Source: Sclerotiophoma versabilis (Eukaryota > Ascomycota > Dothideomycetes > Pleosporales > Didymellaceae). From it: a stretch of 64,000 nt of DNA. The DNA lies in the NCBI GenBank assembly GCA_012274445.1, contig JAAROD010000049.1, positions 434,001-498,000 of the forward strand. The letters run 5' to 3'. Below the pieces are notes generated by a model, which had not been told where the DNA came from, did no database searches, and saw nothing but the letters and a program-made list of their open reading frames with translations. The position numbers and the translations under genes are program-made. Positions 55,286-64,000 of the stretch are shown here, piece after piece; the stretch's first letter is position 1, and each line of letters starts with the position of its first letter.

Positions 55286-56133
55286 AGTGGGCAAAAGTGT
55301 CGCAGCAATAAGACTGCTGAGTGTCCTTGGGGCTGAGAGTAAGACGGGCTGGCCTATCTGGCAGCGTGCAGCAGGTGGTGGGGGCGATGAGGGGTAGGTC
55401 GTCAAGAGCTGATAAAAATGGCTGTAGGTAGAAAAGAGACAGATCCCAAAGAGATTCGCAAACGGATGTGCAGAAAGTGTCAGTAATAAGCACTGCAGGG
55501 TCTTGGAGAAGGAGTTGAAGCTCCTGTGCGATTGTGGGGTCGCACTTGCTGGTCGGTCTCCGCTGCGGGTTGGCGGCAGGCGCATTTGAGGCGCAGCTGG
55601 CTAGACTACTCAACGCACGCGCCTCAGGCAAATAGATTTGTGAGGCTGTGGTATTTAGGGAGATGACATTGCCAGTGCATTGACAGATGCTGCTGTAGTG
55701 AAAGAAAATGGTAACTCGATCAACGTCAATTCCTCAACGGCCGTGTCAAAGGCGGTGTTGGGCTCCTGCTGCTGATCAAGAGACCCTCGCACAGATGTTG
55801 ACTTCACCAGGCGAACCCTTGACATTTGATACTGGCCGACGCTGACTGAACATGAAACGAATACGAAGAAGACCCTGCGCCGTTCCTTCCGTTCAAGTCC
55901 CACATTTGCACATGCTTGCCAAGCTGAGAGAGCTCGACGGGCAAGGGCTCGCAAAAACGCGTTTGCAGGGGTCGTTCATGGAGAAGTCGTGGATGACATC
56001 ACATGCGTGCAAGTTGACTTCAAAAAACCTGGCGAACGACTGCACTGCATATAAGAGCCCTTCCTTCCACTTGGTGTTCTTCTTCACGAACATCGTTCAC
56101 ACAGTTACCTTGACACACGCAGCACACCTCACA
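55286..56133. other. Divergent intergenic region, kinase / small membrane protein
   Basis: 848 bp. A frame open into the following gene (from 55852) is not supported as coding upstream of the ATG at 56134. Nothing else recognised. Confidence 0.45.
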
Positions 56134-56688
56134 ATGACTGCCGCAAGCTTCTTCACTGCCCTCGCCGGCGTCATCGCCGTCATTGGCCTGGCTGTCTTCC
56201 TCTACGGTATTCCACCAGAGCTCAAGCGCAAGATGGAGCGCAGCGCACTTAAGACCATGGGCGAGAACAAGCTCTCCTACGTTGCCAAAGGTGCGTCCTC
56301 TTCACGAACGTGCGCCTGCACGTCAAGCACACTTGCTGACAGCCTCCAGACCAAATCAACAAGATCCCCACCTCCGATCAGACCGATCCTCTCCAGCTGA
56401 AGAAGGGCGTCAGCAACCTTGCCGGCGGCGCAGCACAGAACCCGCTTGGCGAAGCAACAGGCGAGGCTGCAGACAGGCTAACAAGCCCGCTGACAGGTCG
56501 CTAACATGCCTGTGTCTATAGTGCGAGCCGCAAGCAATGTATGGGATACCATGCAGACGAATGCCAGCTCGGCGCGAGACACGGTGCAAGCATACTCGAG
56601 TGGCGCGCTGGAGCGTGTGAAGACCTTCAAGGGGGTGCCGAAGCAGACTGCTGAGGTGGCGCAGCAGAAGGCGGAGGAGACGCAGTGA
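56134..56688 (+). CDS. Small single-pass membrane protein, unknown function
   Basis: The start MTAASFFTALAGVIAVIGLA begins a hydrophobic segment of about 24 residues, then GIPPELKRKMERSALKTMGE and, across a 59-nt intron (56291-56349), DQINKIPTSDQTDPLQLKKG. Two 3' ends are possible. Conservatively, exon 2 runs to a stop at 56502-56504, giving 103 residues. I favour a third exon at 56522-56688, because that stretch reads as a strongly helical, Ala/Gln/Thr-rich peptide (VWDTMQTNASSARDTVQAYS and onward) and is preceded by CTAAC...TATAG. The best matching donor is GC-type: CAG followed by GCGAGG at 56461, giving a 61-nt intron and 144 residues (exons 56134..56290, 56350..56460, 56522..56688). The only GT donor with the right phase would make a 25-nt intron. 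Function not recognised. Confidence 0.5.
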
Positions 56689-56780
56689 TGGCTTGACCTG
56701 TTACGAATAATGACGGATGGAGCGCGGCGTTGGTGGAGATCCCCTTGCATATCCATAGCATAATCATAGCCTACCTACAA

Positions 56781-57329
56781 TCACCAAGTAACCTGACTCT
56801 GGTCGCCATATAACATCGCCCACAGCATGCCCTGCCACCCTAACACATAGCTCCAGAACGGTATCAGGAATGAAGTCTTCTTTGTCTTATGCTGGAAGAA
56901 GTGCATCCCCACCAATGCCCCAGGCCAGCCGCCCAACAGTCCCAGGAAATGCAATGTCAATTCGCTGACCCGCCACTCCAGGTTCCGCGCCTGTATTTTA
57001 TCATATCCGTACATAAGGAATGTCACACCGCTGATAAAGCATGTGTATGTGCCGGGCAGGAGAGAGCCTTTCAGCATAGGATTGACAGTGTAGAGGCGTG
57101 CGAGGGCAACAGTTGGCAGGACAAGGGAGGCGAAGCCTGCAAGTGTTGCGAAGGTGAGGGGACGGTGGCGACGGGGTGGTGAACGGGGCATGCTGGTTCG
57201 TAGGCGCGAAGTGGAGGAGGGATTGTGTGATGGGGTGGAGAAGTTGGGGTGGTCGATCTCCCGTAGTTTAGCGCCAGGGATTAGCTCATGATAATGATGC
57301 CTGCGCTTCGGTCCCTTCTCTTCCCCCAT
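56781..57329 (-). CDS. DUF1294 membrane protein
   Basis: Intronless, 182 residues. The C-terminal 90 residues match the DUF1294 pattern: FLMYGYDKIQARNLEWRVSE, LTLHFLGLLGGWPGALVGMH, then a short FFQHKTKKTSFLIPFWSYVL segment. The family is found in bacteria and fungi, has three to four membrane helices and no established function. Here hydrophobic segments lie at about 58-78, 90-108, 125-145 and 155-175. The N-terminal 55 residues are basic and Ser/Pro-rich. Two internal ATGs could be used instead; I kept the first because it is the longest frame. The 3' end is 92 bp from the convergent small membrane-protein gene. Confidence 0.85.
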   Translation of the reverse strand: MGEEKGPKRRHHYHELIPGAKLREIDHPNFSTPSHNPSSTSRLRTSMPRSPPRRHRPLTFATLAGFASLVLPTVALARLYTVNPMLKGSLLPGTYTCFISGVTFLMYGYDKIQARNLEWRVSELTLHFLGLLGGWPGALVGMHFFQHKTKKTSFLIPFWSYVLGWQGMLWAMLYGDQSQVTW

Positions 57330-57785
57330 TCAAAACTGTGAAAGTGGTTGTTGTGGCATCTCTCCTCCTGCATTGGCTATCTACGAATTGAGGTCGTTTG
57401 GGTATTCTGAACCTTGCTACAAGTGAGTTGAGTATGTATGTGCAGCTGGAAAAAGGTCAGGTCACCAAATGCATCTGACGTCGATGCATCACACTTGACC
57501 AGGGCCGTTTCTCATCCCCTCTTTTCCTCTAACTTCCCCTCTTGTCTTTTCGTCCTCACGCCAATCCTCGATGCTCATTTATCCCTGTTTCTGTCGTGCA
57601 ATGACCTGATCGGACGCACAACAGCATGACTGCCTCCGCAGCATGCACGCCGGCACTCCACATCTTGGCCCGCTCATTGTCTCATATCCCCCACTACAAG
57701 AGGAGTGCAGATCCATAAGCCCACTCGCTGTCATTCAGATACTCCGCGCCAGCTCAATCTACCGACTTCATCCGTACCGGGGAAA
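57330..57785. other. Divergent intergenic region, DUF1294 gene / copy B
   Basis: 456 bp with a pyrimidine-rich part near 57510-57560. No gene seen. Confidence 0.45.
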
Positions 57786-58743
57786 ATGGTTGGCCATCAT
57801 AGATCTACTACCGAACGCCGCCCTGGCATCGCCGTCGTACGGCCCAGACTTCATGAAGATACGCGAGAGAACCGCAGTATGTTCAGGAGATGGACGAAAC
57901 TGCATATGCGCGACACGCTCTCCCTTCCCAGGGATGAAGAATTGGGAGGGGCTTCGAGGGTACTACGATACACCCGCTCAACGGAAGATGGTGGAGAGGA
58001 GTATTTTTATACGATCGTGCTGGATGATGTCAGACTCCCTGGGACAGAGTCATTTCGACAGGTCCCTCAGCGTCTTGATCTGGAGAATACGAGGCCGTTA
58101 CAAGAGGACGAGGAGCCTGTTTTGCAAGCTGGAGATGAGAGGATCGGCACGGAGCCGATGGTTTTCAGCCTTGTAGCACCGGTGGTTAGCGTGTTTGCGG
58201 AGACGCGCAATAGTAAGCTGGACACCCATTGTTTCATGGACGCGTGGGACAGCCGTTATGATACTGATCGTTGTGATAGCGGATCTCGATCGAGCTGGGA
58301 ACGATCTCTGGATGCCATACCAAGAACTTCCTGCTGACGTTGCTACGCTTGAGAATGCATCGAGTTGCAAGCTCGTTACTCTGACTATTGATGCTCCTGG
58401 ATCTGCAGATGCGTACTTTAAGGCTGTTCGGAACCTCCACTCATCTCTTGTGAATTTTCTTGCTACTGCGACCCAGAGGGTGCTGTACACCAGTCTGTAC
58501 AAACACAATGAGCAAGTACAGCCCAGCAGCCTTCCAAAAATAGCAGAAGGTGAACATGGATGTGGTGCTTGGGTTGTATGTGTGCTGGTTGGCGGAGATG
58601 CAGATGAGAAGTTGTTGGATGCTGGACTCGAGGGCGTCGAGGGTCAGGTAAAAGAATGGTTCAAGAGGGTGAGGCTTAGTGGCAGTATGGAAGGTGTAAA
58701 CGTCAAGACTGGCGTGTGGAACGGTGATGTATTTATGTCTTAA
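57786..58743 (+). CDS. Unknown protein, paralogue copy B
   Basis: Two exons, 57786..58212 and 58280..58743, 296 residues. The start at 57786 (MVGHHRSTTERRPGIAVVRP) was preferred to the in-frame ATG at 57705 because it aligns with the start of the paralogue at 48891-49757. Shared features are RPGIAVVRPRLH, MFRRWTKLHMRD, VLRYT, EEYFYTIVLDD, PQRLDLENTRPLQEDEE, EPMVFSLVAPVVSVFAETR, the W-V-V-C-V-L segment and the terminal TGVWNGDVFMS. The 67-nt intron (GTAAGC donor, ATACTGAT branch-like, GTGATAG acceptor) joins as Asn-Thr-Asp. No known domain, signal peptide or membrane helix is visible; probably cytosolic. Function unknown. Confidence 0.75.
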
Positions 58744-61700
58744 AACAATGAGCAGTTCGTACTGAGCGCGCTGTGTTTAGGACTTCGTTCAGAACCACTC
58801 CTTTCGAAGGCCCTCATCCTGCTCTTTTCGCTCTCTTTGCCACTAGTCCACGTTTTCTCGAGTCATTAACTTGAACCCATCCCAAGTAGCCGTACTCGCA
58901 GACGGTTGAGTAACGGTTGGATATTTGCAGACAATTGCTGCTAACTCTTCCATTCCTCCTCCGCTCCTGTTGCTCTTGCTCCTCGAACGGCGGTCTGAAA
59001 GCTGAGTGGAGGCTCTTCACAATGCACGCTGTCTTTGTTGCTACCGGGCTCTGCTATCATCAAGATGCGTTCTCGTCATTTGGTCGCATATCAGGCTGAA
59101 GCATAGACGCTTTCGCTTGTCTTCAAGGTAGTAGAGAGGCGGTGTCTATGTCAGCTTGGGACGGTTTCTCAGTGAAGAAGCTTATAAGAACTTTTGTGAA
59201 GTTCTTCAGGCCCCAGTTGACGCGGTTTGGGGGGTTGTCTTTGGCTGACATGATTATTGTTACGGTCCAGGCACGCAATGCTCGGCACGTGTGCGACATT
59301 ATGTACCTGCAGTTGCCGGTCATCGTACAGGCCAGAAATCAAGCACGTCACTGTAAGTTGCTGTTGCCGCTTCCCTGTTGCCAGTAATCTCACTGCCTCC
59401 AGGCTGCTGTGTCCACTTCAGCACGGCACTGCATTGCTATGTTCAGCCTTGTGAGGAGACCATCTGATGACTTGCTATATAGACGCGGTATAATCATGGT
59501 CTGTATTGCTATTACTCCAGGACTGACCACGTAGGATTGTTTAGGTACAGGGACTTGTTCGGGTTTCGGAACCACAGAAATACTTGACGATAACACAAGC
59601 AGTCTGGCATCAAATCCAAGGTTTCCTGTGCCACGACCATCCTTAATCACATAGTGACCACCGTTCCATGAGGGTGGTATTGTTGCCTGACCAGGTGCTT
59701 GCGCCGCCAAGGAGGGTAGTGTTGGTTCAGGAACAGAATATTGTGGGTGTGTTCCTCCGTGGGCAGTAACGCACGACTTATCGATGGCTTACTACCGCAC
59801 CCGAGATACCATGCAAGAGTGGCGCCATGAAAGGAAAATGTGTTGCTACAAGCAGTGCGTGCGGTCATTGTTGGCCATCATCGAACGAAGGATGCCGCAC
59901 ATAGGCGTACAGCAAGAGATGGACTGAGTCGCGTGCAAAGCAATTGTGACTTGCAGCCAATCCAGTCCCAGGAGCGATCACCGAAGATGTCCACTGGCTT
60001 GGCGATGCATGCTCCAAACTGAAATGGAGGACAAAAGCTGATACTGTGGATTCTGACGTGCAGACGTCCGATGGGGAGTGGCAGGCGTCACGGCATAATA
60101 AGACTATTATCGCTAGGGACACGAGAGAATGCAAGCATGTTCCAATTCGCTAGACGTCCAGCCCGTTGGTAATCGGCAATCGTATAGCCCAAGTACTATT
60201 CCTGGTTCGCGGTTCAGCTCTTGGCATTGGTGAACCTCTTTCGGTGTTGGTACCCTGGTGCAATGACCGGCCAAGGTGAGAGTGCAGCGCACGGGAGATA
60301 CTCGGTAGTCAAAGTCCAGACAATGGCATGCTGGAGTCGTCAGGTGCAGCATTCTTGGGTCATCAAGTGTTGTCTTGAACACGTCACCGAGTTTTCGGAT
60401 AGTTATCGCAATCCAGAGAGCAAACATCTGGGACCCAGCAGTTGTTGGTGACCGTCAACGTGGTCATGACTATATTCCACGATACACTAGGTGGATTATG
60501 CGGGTCGCAAGGGGGACGAGAATGCGGTGTAGGGGCCCTTGCACCTTTCACCGATGTAAATCTTCCTGGTCATCGGATACGGCAGTACTAGAAAGGTTTG
60601 GTAATTTAAGCTAGCTGGAGTTGCTCGCATTCGCGGGTTTTACTGGGAGCCAAGCATGAGCAGTCGGGAGCAGCCTTGGCAACTGCAAGCCATGTATTGG
60701 AAAGAGGCGAGCCAGTGGTCATAAGCGAGTGAAGTGAGAAAGGCATCTCGCGAAATCTGTGGCGAATGCGAAATACCAGTGCGGTTGTAAAGTTGGGTTT
60801 GTATGAGAAGTAAATACTGACCAAAGCTACAACACCTCGAAAACGCAATCTCATCGGCACGCTGGAAAGCCTCCCGTGTGAAGCGAAATTGCATGTATGC
60901 ATGGTGCTTTGGCAATAGAGCCTCGCATCTAGCGCTCGGAACACAACCGGATCGACAGCCGCGGTCCGCCTTGCGCTTGGTCTCGCATGCGGCATTGCCG
61001 ATGCGAGCTGAGATCGAAGATCATCAGCCTTGCGAGAGCATCCAAAGTAGCGGCTTCTGCACGGAGTGGACAAGTCGACTGCTGAGTTAAGGCATCCAGC
61101 ATAAGCAGCTTAATCAAGCAAGCTTGAAGGTCTCAGGCACGCCTTCCCATGCTTGACACGCAGGAGCCCTGTCAAGGCGCGGAAAGCATGTCACATGTCA
61201 AATGTCAGAGGCACGTCAGATGCTGCGAAACCTTGCTGTCAAACTGCCGGCTACTTGCTCTTGAAGACCTGTCCTTGTAAAGCAGTGTACTTGGAGATGA
61301 TTGTACAAATTGCGGAGGACATGTTGCGACGGATCCTTTAAAGTGGCGATCTGAGGCTGAAGAGGTGGTTCCGACTAAGCCTCGCGAATCTAGTCAAGTC
61401 GTTCGCTTAAAGTCAAAGGATCACGTGAATTGTGAGGGCTTTTGGCCTAGCGTCCGCGGTCTCGACCTCCAACCTTCTCTTCTCCACGAAAAAAGATTGC
61501 TTTGTCGACAAATCCCATCTCGGGGCATAGGCTTGACCCCACATGATGGTTGAAAGTCCCATCCGCTTCTCGCTCGAAGCCGCATGCTAACTTAATCCGC
61601 TCATGGCACGAGGCAGCCTCTAGACGCCTGACCGACCCTCGACTGCCACGAGGCCATCTTCATTTGGTAGAGCGTTTCCGGTCCCTAGAGGCTCTACATT

Positions 61701-62581
61701 TGGGGCGAGTATAGACCTAGAATGTTGGCGTTGGGATTATCGTATGTGCCGTGCGCCAACTTGGCACTCACAAACGATATCTAGCTGTGGCTGACTGATC
61801 CGCAATCACAACGTCGAAGACTAGAATCCCGACGTCTCTTTGGTACATCTCGTCGGTAGTCAATGCCTTTTTTGGTCCTTGTCAGAGTAGTCTTTCTCCC
61901 ACTTGTCCAAAACGGTATTTCGTCGTTCGCTTGTTCTGCACTTCGCGTGAAGTCTATCAAACAACGAGTATGGTCTGTTCAGAACAGTGAGGTTCTTGGC
62001 AACTGCAGAACCTCAAAAACTTTCTCTATTGGCACAAAGAGATCGACTTCTATTGGCGACCTGCGGGTCTGTGTGTCCTTCGAGTCAGTGTAGACAAGCA
62101 TGGTGAGCTCCAGTCTCCCTCTTGGCACTCTCGTATAGCAACCAAGCTTTACGCACGGTCTATCCGCAGCCTGACACCCACCTCTCAAGCATCTCCAAGA
62201 TATGGCTGGACATAGCGTTGTCTTCTGGGCCACCACGAGGTGCGGATGTGGGCGTATTGATGCCTAGACAGGTGCGCTAGCGAACGTGGCTGCCATGCTT
62301 GTCGATATCGCATAGGATTCTCGCTACGGACGCCGACGTGAGGCTTTTGTGAGTATCGTGCCATGGCAAATGTGGATATTCGGGTCGACTGGATTGCTCG
62401 AGAACGCCCAACGCCATGTGGTCCAGTGGTCTGCGCCTTCGTACTGCGGAAGCTCGATGGATATATAAGTCCTGGATGGTTTGCTCTACTCGTATCCTCA
62501 TCAGCTCAAACATTCTCATACTTGCTCATCAGCATTGAGAATAGCCTCTTTCTGACTCATCATTCATATTCTCAATCCATT
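58744..62581. other. Gene-poor stretch before the multicopper oxidase
   Basis: 3.8 kb, the longest interval without a supported gene. Base composition is ordinary, not AT-rich as expected of RIP-mutated repeats. Open frames of up to 155 codons (for example 60606-61073 minus) show no recognisable features, and I see no transposon ends, long repeats or tRNA. Confidence 0.45.
62461..62468 (+). promoter_or_regulatory. TATA box of the multicopper oxidase gene
   Basis: ATATATAA lies 121 bp upstream of the start codon, in a GC-balanced context, compatible with a transcription start near 62495 and a leader of about 85 nt rich in tcatcat/ctcat motifs. Confidence 0.6.
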
Positions 62582-64000
62582 ATGCGGCAATCACTCTTCT
62601 TGGGCGTTACTGCCCTCTTCACTTCACAAGTTTTGGCTGGTGACAAAGAGTGGCTTAGCCCAGAGTACAAGCAAATTTTCCAAAACCCTCTGCCCTTCCC
62701 TCCTGATAAGGCTCCTATTTACACCTACACCAATGCCTCCACGGGCAACTCCATCGATTACTACGAAATTGATGTCAAGCCTTTCACACAGCAGGTTTAC
62801 CCTGGCTTGAAGCCTGCCCGACTGGTTGGCTATGATGGCATATCTCCTGGTCCTACAATCCGCACGCAAAAAGGACGAGAGGCGGTTGTACGATTCAAAA
62901 ACCACGGCGACAAGGACCTCTCAGTTCACCTTCACGGCTCTTATAGTCGAGCACCCTTCGATGGCTGGGCCGAGGATGTGACCAAGCCCAACCAATACAA
63001 AGATTACTGTAAGTACCTGCCTACTCAGTATATAATGTGCCACTAACCTCACTTAGACTATCCTAACCACCAAAGCGCTCGCACATTGTGGTATCATGAC
63101 CATGCTGTTCACCACACTGCTGAGAATGCCTACTTTGGCCAGGCTGGCTTCTACATACTACATGACCCTGCTGAGGACGCGTTGGGTCTTCCCTCTGGCC
63201 CAAAGTACGATCTGCCGCTTGCACTGTCAGCCAAGCAGTACAACAAGGATGGAACCCTCTTCGACCCCAAGGATGAGACCGACTCGCTCTTCGGCGATGT
63301 CATTCACGTCAATGGACAGCCATGGCCATACCACAAGGTCGAGCCTCGCAAGTACCGTCTCCGCTTTCTCGACGCTTCTATCAGCCGAGCCTTCAAGCTC
63401 ACATTCGAGGCTGGTGGCAAGGCTATTCCCTTCCATGTGATCGGTGCCGACACTGGTCTCTTGACCAAGCCCGTGCAGACCAGTAACTTAGAGATCTCCA
63501 TGGCCGAACGTTGGGAGGTTGTATTCGACTTCAGTCAATACGCTGGGAAGAACGTTACCCTGAAGAATGGCCGCGATGTTCAGCACGACGAGGACTACGC
63601 AGCCACCGATAAGGTCATGCAATTCGTGGTTGGCAACGATGTTTCAAGCCAAGCTGGTAACGGCAACCTTCCTTCTACGCTTCGTAACGTTCCCTTCCCC
63701 CCAAAGAAGAGCGGAATCGACAGGAGCTTCAAATTCGGCAAATCCGGTGGCGCATGGACCGTCAACGGTTTCACTTTCGCAGACGTCAAGAACCGCATAC
63801 TGGCTAAGCCCCAGCGTGGTGCCATCGAGATCTGGGAGCTCGAGAACTCCAGCGGTGGCTGGTCCCACCCGGTCCACATCCACCTTGTCGACTTCCAGAT
63901 CTTGTCTCGCACCGGTGGCAAGCGCCCTGTTCTCGACTACGAAAAGGAAGCGCTCAAGGACGTTGTCCTCCTTGGCGAGAATGAGAAGGTCACAGTAATT
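62582..64000 (+). CDS. Secreted multicopper oxidase, bilirubin-oxidase-like (3' end outside window)
   Basis: Copper-dependent oxidase of the cupredoxin superfamily. Exon 1 62582..63008, 51-nt 48-base-class intron (GTAAGT donor, CTAAC branch, ACTTAG acceptor; 63009-63056), exon 2 63057..>64000; 457 residues are visible. MRQSLFLGVTALFTSQVLAG is a signal peptide. Copper ligands of the trinuclear centre are seen as HLHG (His116, His118) and WYHDHA (His156, His158), and the third cluster begins with HPVHIHLVDFQIL. The final HCH motif with the type-1 cysteine lies beyond base 64000. VGYDGISPGPTIRTQKGREA and GDVIHVNGQPWPYHKVEPRK are typical of the CotA/bilirubin-oxidase branch rather than fungal laccases. 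N-x-S/T sites suggest glycosylation. Likely activity is oxidation of bilirubin or phenolic substrates with reduction of oxygen to water; the natural substrate is unknown. Confidence 0.93.

Noticed and set aside
55852..56133. Upstream extension of the small membrane-protein frame
   Set aside because: The frame is open by chance; the ATG at 56134 directly precedes the hydrophobic segment and follows a leader-like sequence.
56497..56521. 25-nt GT-AG intron in the small membrane-protein gene
   Set aside because: Far below the 46-nt minimum of all other introns here; the GC-AG alternative of 61 nt explains the same frame join.
61663..61674. tRNA-like TTGGTAGAGCG motif (D-arm)
   Set aside because: The 5' D-stem does not pair with GAGC and no B box (GGTTCRANNCC) follows within tRNA distance.
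1..64000. CRISPR arrays, bacterial operons or prophage
   Set aside because: Intron-rich eukaryotic genes throughout; no direct-repeat/spacer pattern or ribosome-binding-site operons.

Overview
The window looks like a gene-dense euchromatic stretch of a filamentous ascomycete chromosome, most likely a dothideomycete of the Pleosporales type. This is an inference. It rests on short GT-AG introns (mostly 46-60 nt, many with CTRAY-like branch sites), a PalC pH-signalling gene, a HET-domain gene, a HeLo-like gene, a Zn2Cys6 regulator and ordinary ascomycete housekeeping proteins. I recognise 29 protein-coding loci, two of them cut by the window edges and one carrying a premature stop. I see no rRNA, tRNA, CRISPR array or intact transposon.

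Layout. 1-9230: PEX13 (N-terminal part only), a Tos1-like cell-wall gene broken by a nonsense codon, ribosomal protein S13, the COMPASS subunit Sdc1/DPY30, a complex I subunit of the NDUFB10 type, and palC. 10216-16191: an APC-type amino-acid permease, a glutaredoxin-fold SH3BGR-like protein with a long acidic tail, and a five-exon bZIP regulator. 18069-25286: an aldo-keto reductase of the Kv-beta type, an unknown secreted protein, a HET-domain protein and a protein with a C-terminal Cys/His zinc-binding module. 26667-35402: the spliceosome genes SF3B1/Hsh155 and U2AF65 with the DNA-repair glycosylase OGG1 between them; OGG1 and U2AF65 diverge from a 330-bp promoter.

35657-43861: a secreted SurE-type phosphatase, a Zn2Cys6 regulator that diverges from an MFS drug-type transporter, and a secreted HExxH protein with a Pro-rich tail. 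44329-49757: two genes I cannot name (an orphan 547-residue protein and copy A of a paralogous pair) flanking a HeLo-like protein with C-terminal membrane helices. 50499-58743: RSC4 (tandem bromodomains), a CaM-kinase gene that begins with a 7-nt exon, a small membrane protein whose last intron appears to be GC-AG, a DUF1294 protein, and copy B of the paralogous pair. 58744-62581 is the longest gene-free stretch. The window ends inside a secreted multicopper oxidase of the bilirubin-oxidase type.

There is no operon logic. Genes with known functional relations are SF3B1/U2AF65 (branch-site recognition), RSC4/SDC1 (chromatin), the Zn2Cys6/MFS divergent pair (possible regulator plus efflux pump), and the HET and HeLo-like genes (families linked to fungal self/non-self recognition). 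Exon boundaries were deduced by eye from splice consensus, frame continuity and remembered family conservation; none was checked against RNA or a database.
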